A DNA stretch of 35,235 bases from an uncultured Chitinophagales bacterium (GTDB lineage: Bacteria > Bacteroidota > Bacteroidia > Chitinophagales > UBA2359): NCBI GenBank assembly GCA_937927195.1, contig CALBCY010000032.1, positions 1 to 35,235 of the forward strand, given 5' to 3'. Below are positions 32,645 through 35,235 of this stretch, one piece after another. The notes under the pieces were generated by a model. It ran no database searches, was not told where the DNA came from, and saw only the letters and a list, made by a program, of their open reading frames with translations. Each line of letters starts with the position of its first letter. Position 1 is the stretch's first letter. The position numbers and the translations under genes were made by a program.

Positions 32645-35235
32645 ATGCAAATTATGTTTCATGTGTTTAGGAGATTTACCAGCTTGTTGATTTTGTTGAG
32701 TTGGTTGAGTTTGATTGTCAATACACTCATTGCTCAATCAATAGAAAAAGCCATTTTATTACCAGAAGAAACAAATGACTATTGTCAATTTGATCGGGTA
32801 ATGGAACAACTTTACAAAGACCACCCTGAAGTCAGACAGCTTTTAATGGAGCAATCTGAACTTTTGGACTTGTCCCCAAATAGAAATCAGGCTTGTGCTT
32901 CAGTTATTACTGTCCCTGTAGTTTTTCATTTCATTTACAATCCCAATGATTTATCTTCTGGTTACAGAGATGATGATTTCATTATAAATGAAATATTGGG
33001 AAGTCTAAATTCCTACTTTATTCAAGGCGATGAAGCGGATGATAATTCCCCACCCGCTTTTCAAGGAACAGCTTGCAATGGGACCTGTATTGAATGGTGC
33101 CTTGCAGTTTATGACCATCCACAGGATCCCAATCTCCACGGCAATGATATAAACAGGGATGGAATCAAAGATTCGAATGGAGATGGGATGATTGATGAAG
33201 GTCAATTTGCTATAAACCGAGTTACCACCACTGCCAGCATCCTTAACAGCATCGCCTCGACAACAATCGGAGTGAATCAACATGATCAAATTATGGCCAT
33301 CGCTCCAGAATGGCCAGCCGACGAATACCTCAATATTTATGTACTCCCCTCTTTAGAAAATTCCACCGGAAACACAACTACTGCTGGTTACGCTTATTTG
33401 CCGGGATATGCTGTAAATGACCAAGGCTACAATTCCATTTACCTCGCCTATGATTTCGCAAATTCTGGAAGCACATTGGCCCATGAATGTGGCCACTGGT
33501 TGGGACTACAGCATGTTTGGGGAAATGGTTGTGGCTCCGATGATGATTATTTATTCAATAGTAATTATCCCGTAAATGATACCTATAATCAAAACAACAG
33601 TACAAGCGTTGTAGGAAATGTTAACTGTTCGGCCACTCAAAACGGCCAGGTTCCGAGTAGTTGTGGGTCAGTAGACAATATATTCAATCTTATGGATTAT
33701 GGTCCTTGCACAGAATATTTCACAAATGACCAAGCTGGTTATATGTACTTAACTTTGGAACAGCTGCCCACTTCTAACAGGCTAAATTTTAGCAATGATA
33801 TAAATTTAATAAAATGCGCCTTGCCAGCCATTCCTGAGGCTTTGTTCTCGCCGGAAACTGGGACCTTAAATTTATGCCAAAACGAAACAATTGTTTTTAC
33901 TGATTTATCAAGTAACTCCCCCAATAACTGGAATTGGACTTTCAGTGGCAGCGCATTAAATTCTGTCATAAACTCCACCGTGCAAAATCCTGAAATTTTG
34001 CCAGATCAAGCGGGAAATTTATTGGTAAGCTTAAGCGCCGGAAACACTATTGGATCGAATACTTTTGGGCCTGTTAGTATTGATGTCAATGTAGCTCCTT
34101 ATGGAAGCCCTGGTTGCCCTCCAATAAACAATGAATGTACTGGAGCAATTGACATTTCTGCTTCCTTTTCCAATTGTCCAAACAATTTTTCTTCGGCTGG
34201 CACTTTTGATTTAACCAATGCAACTGCCGATCCAAGCGATTATTTGTATACAGCATATAGCGGATCAGAAGTTGATGTCAATGGAATTTGTTGTTTTTGT
34301 GAAATTGAAAACGGTTTGGATCAGGTAGAATTGCATTCTACAGTTTGGTTTTCATTTAATATTGTCACAAGCGGAAACTATTTTATTGAGGCAATTGCAC
34401 AAAGCAGTGTGAATGCTTGCAGCGGCACAATGGGATCTAGAGAAGACAGTCAATTTTTGATTTATGAAAGCAATGACGGAACTTGTAATTCATTAAATTT
34501 CTTTGGTTGTAGTGAAGACAGTCCCAATTCAAGCAGCACAAATTTTCCAGCTGGAGCATCCTTCTATTTTGACGCTGGAACTACCTACTATTTGTTGGTC
34601 GATGAATATTATTCCAATGGTATTGATGGTGGGACTTTTTGTTTGGAAATAAGTTTGGAAGATGTTTGCCCAGGTGGAATTCCAGGCTGTACAGATCCTC
34701 TGGCATGTAATTATGATCCCAGTGCTACCTTCAATGATGGCTCTTGTGAAACAAATGATGATTGCGGAGTTTGTGGAGGAACTGGCATAGAAGGTTGCAC
34801 TGATCCAACAGCCTGCAACTTTATTAGCAATGCAAGTTGCGATGATGCATCTTGCAGTTACACCTTAGACTGTTACGGCGATTGTTATGTTGACACCCCT
34901 TATGGATGCACCAACACAATGGCTTGTAATTACGATCCAATAGCTCGTTGCAATGACAACTCTTGTATTTTACCAGATGGTTGCACCGATGCAATGGCTT
35001 GCAATTTTGATCCAACGGCAACTTGTGACGATGCTTCTTGTGAAATGTTGGATCCTTGTGGGGATTGTGGTGGAAATGGAATAATCGGTTGCACCGATGC
35101 AATGGCTTGCAATTTTGATCCAACAGCAACTTGTGACGATGCTTCTTGTGAAATGCTGGATCCTTGTGGGGATTGTGGTGGAAATGGAATAATCGGTTGC
35201 ACCGATGCAATGGCTTGCAATTTTGATCCAACAGC
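32645..35235 (+). CDS. M43 (pappalysin/cytophagalysin-like) metalloprotease with cysteine repeats, 3' end outside window
   Basis: Open from ATG 32645 to the last base (863 codons, no stop). AGGA lies 4 bp before this ATG and a TAA directly precedes it in frame; ATG 32654 is the alternative. Order: signal peptide (about 1-32, 'LLILLSWLSLIVNTLIAQ'); propeptide to about 90; M43 catalytic domain with HECGHWLGLQH (280-290, the HExxHxxGxxH zinc motif) and Met-turn NLMDY (Met350); a PKD-like domain (about 410-480, 'FTDLSSNSPNNWNWTFSG'); a beta-sandwich like bacterial pre-peptidase C-terminal domains (about 500-675, 'VELHSTVWFSFNI', 'TTYYLLVDEYY'); then GCTDPLACNY-type repeats from residue 681. From 34979 the unit is a 108-bp tandem. 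A T9SS tail is expected beyond the edge by analogy with its neighbours. Confidence 0.88.
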   Translation, partial: MQIMFHVFRRFTSLLILLSWLSLIVNTLIAQSIEKAILLPEETNDYCQFDRVMEQLYKDHPEVRQLLMEQSELLDLSPNRNQACASVITVPVVFHFIYNPNDLSSGYRDDDFIINEILGSLNSYFIQGDEADDNSPPAFQGTACNGTCIEWCLAVYDHPQDPNLHGNDINRDGIKDSNGDGMIDEGQFAINRVTTTASILNSIASTTIGVNQHDQIMAIAPEWPADEYLNIYVLPSLENSTGNTTTAGYAYLPGYAVNDQGYNSIYLAYDFANSGSTLAHECGHWLGLQHVWGNGCGSDDDYLFNSNYPVNDTYNQNNSTSVVGNVNCSATQNGQVPSSCGSVDNIFNLMDYGPCTEYFTNDQAGYMYLTLEQLPTSNRLNFSNDINLIKCALPAIPEALFSPETGTLNLCQNETIVFTDLSSNSPNNWNWTFSGSALNSVINSTVQNPEILPDQAGNLLVSLSAGNTIGSNTFGPVSIDVNVAPYGSPGCPPINNECTGAIDISASFSNCPNNFSSAGTFDLTNATADPSDYLYTAYSGSEVDVNGICCFCEIENGLDQVELHSTVWFSFNIVTSGNYFIEAIAQSSVNACSGTMGSREDSQFLIYESNDGTCNSLNFFGCSEDSPNSSSTNFPAGASFYFDAGTTYYLLVDEYYSNGIDGGTFCLEISLEDVCPGGIPGCTDPLACNYDPSATFNDGSCETNDDCGVCGGTGIEGCTDPTACNFISNASCDDASCSYTLDCYGDCYVDTPYGCTNTMACNYDPIARCNDNSCILPDGCTDAMACNFDPTATCDDASCEMLDPCGDCGGNGIIGCTDAMACNFDPTATCDDASCEMLDPCGDCGGNGIIGCTDAMACNFDPT
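34979..35235 (+). repeat. 108-bp tandem repeat, at least 2.4 copies, coding
   Basis: Units start at 34979, 35087 and 35195, spaced exactly 108 bp, and continue past the window. Copies 1 and 2 differ at two third- or first-codon positions (ACG/ACA and TTG/CTG), both silent. The encoded unit begins GCTDAMACNFDPTATCDDAS. More diverged units precede it from 34685. Confidence 0.92.

Noticed and set aside
34824-35231. Minus-strand repeat ORFs near the right edge
   Set aside because: Shadows of the cysteine repeats of the M43 protease, for the same periodic reason.

Overview
The window looks like part of an AT-rich chromosome of a Bacteroidota bacterium, probably a marine or environmental Saprospiria- or Flavobacteriia-like lineage. 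The grounds are several C-terminal type IX secretion (T9SS) sorting domains, TAnnTTTG-type -7 promoter boxes, a Bacteroidota-style topoisomerase IV subunit B of about 630 residues, a Reg_prop lipoprotein, and large exported proteins with 'GCTDPxACNF' cysteine repeats. No rRNA, tRNA or CRISPR array was seen.

Layout. 1-829: 3' part of a glycosyltransferase. 1-6 kb: two exported proteins of unknown function (557 and 681 aa), a Bacteroidota-type interspersed repeat, a decayed gene and a small papain-like protein. 6.2-14.2 kb: housekeeping and accessory genes, namely a cold-shock protein, a seven-bladed Reg_prop lipoprotein, parE, a DUF4442 hotdog protein divergent from an HNH nuclease, a yeast-FCY1-like cytosine deaminase, a small membrane protein, a TonB C-terminal domain without an anchor, and a YtcJ-like amidohydrolase lipoprotein. 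14.7-35.2 kb: a surface and secretion island. It carries a 1685-aa M4/M36-like metalloprotease with PKD and CUB-like domains, 36-residue cysteine repeats and a T9SS tail; a convergent 723-aa protein sharing the same C-terminal module; an NAD(P)-binding SDR; an IS4-family insertion sequence abutting a CHAT-protease relic; a 2122-aa cysteine-rich repeat protein with a T9SS tail; a 51-aa ORF; and an M43 (pappalysin/cytophagalysin) metalloprotease that leaves the window inside its own 36-residue cysteine repeats.

How the genes fit together. Three giant exported proteins (1685 aa, 2122 aa and at least 863 aa) share one cysteine/aspartate repeat family. Two of them carry a zinc metalloprotease head. 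The likely theme is cell-surface or secreted proteolysis and adhesion through T9SS, with the repeats acting as disulfide- and possibly Ca2+-stabilised spacers. In both proteases the unit is exactly 108 bp. The near-identical copies differ only at synonymous sites, which suggests tandem amplification followed by selection on the peptide. The surrounding intergenic DNA is rich in small palindromes, short tandem repeats and gene relics, as expected of a rearranging accessory region.

Three items are easy to miss because they are incomplete or short: the M43 protease (from 32645, no stop in the window), the 51-aa ORF (31882-32037, minus) and the CHAT relic (23471-23671, minus).
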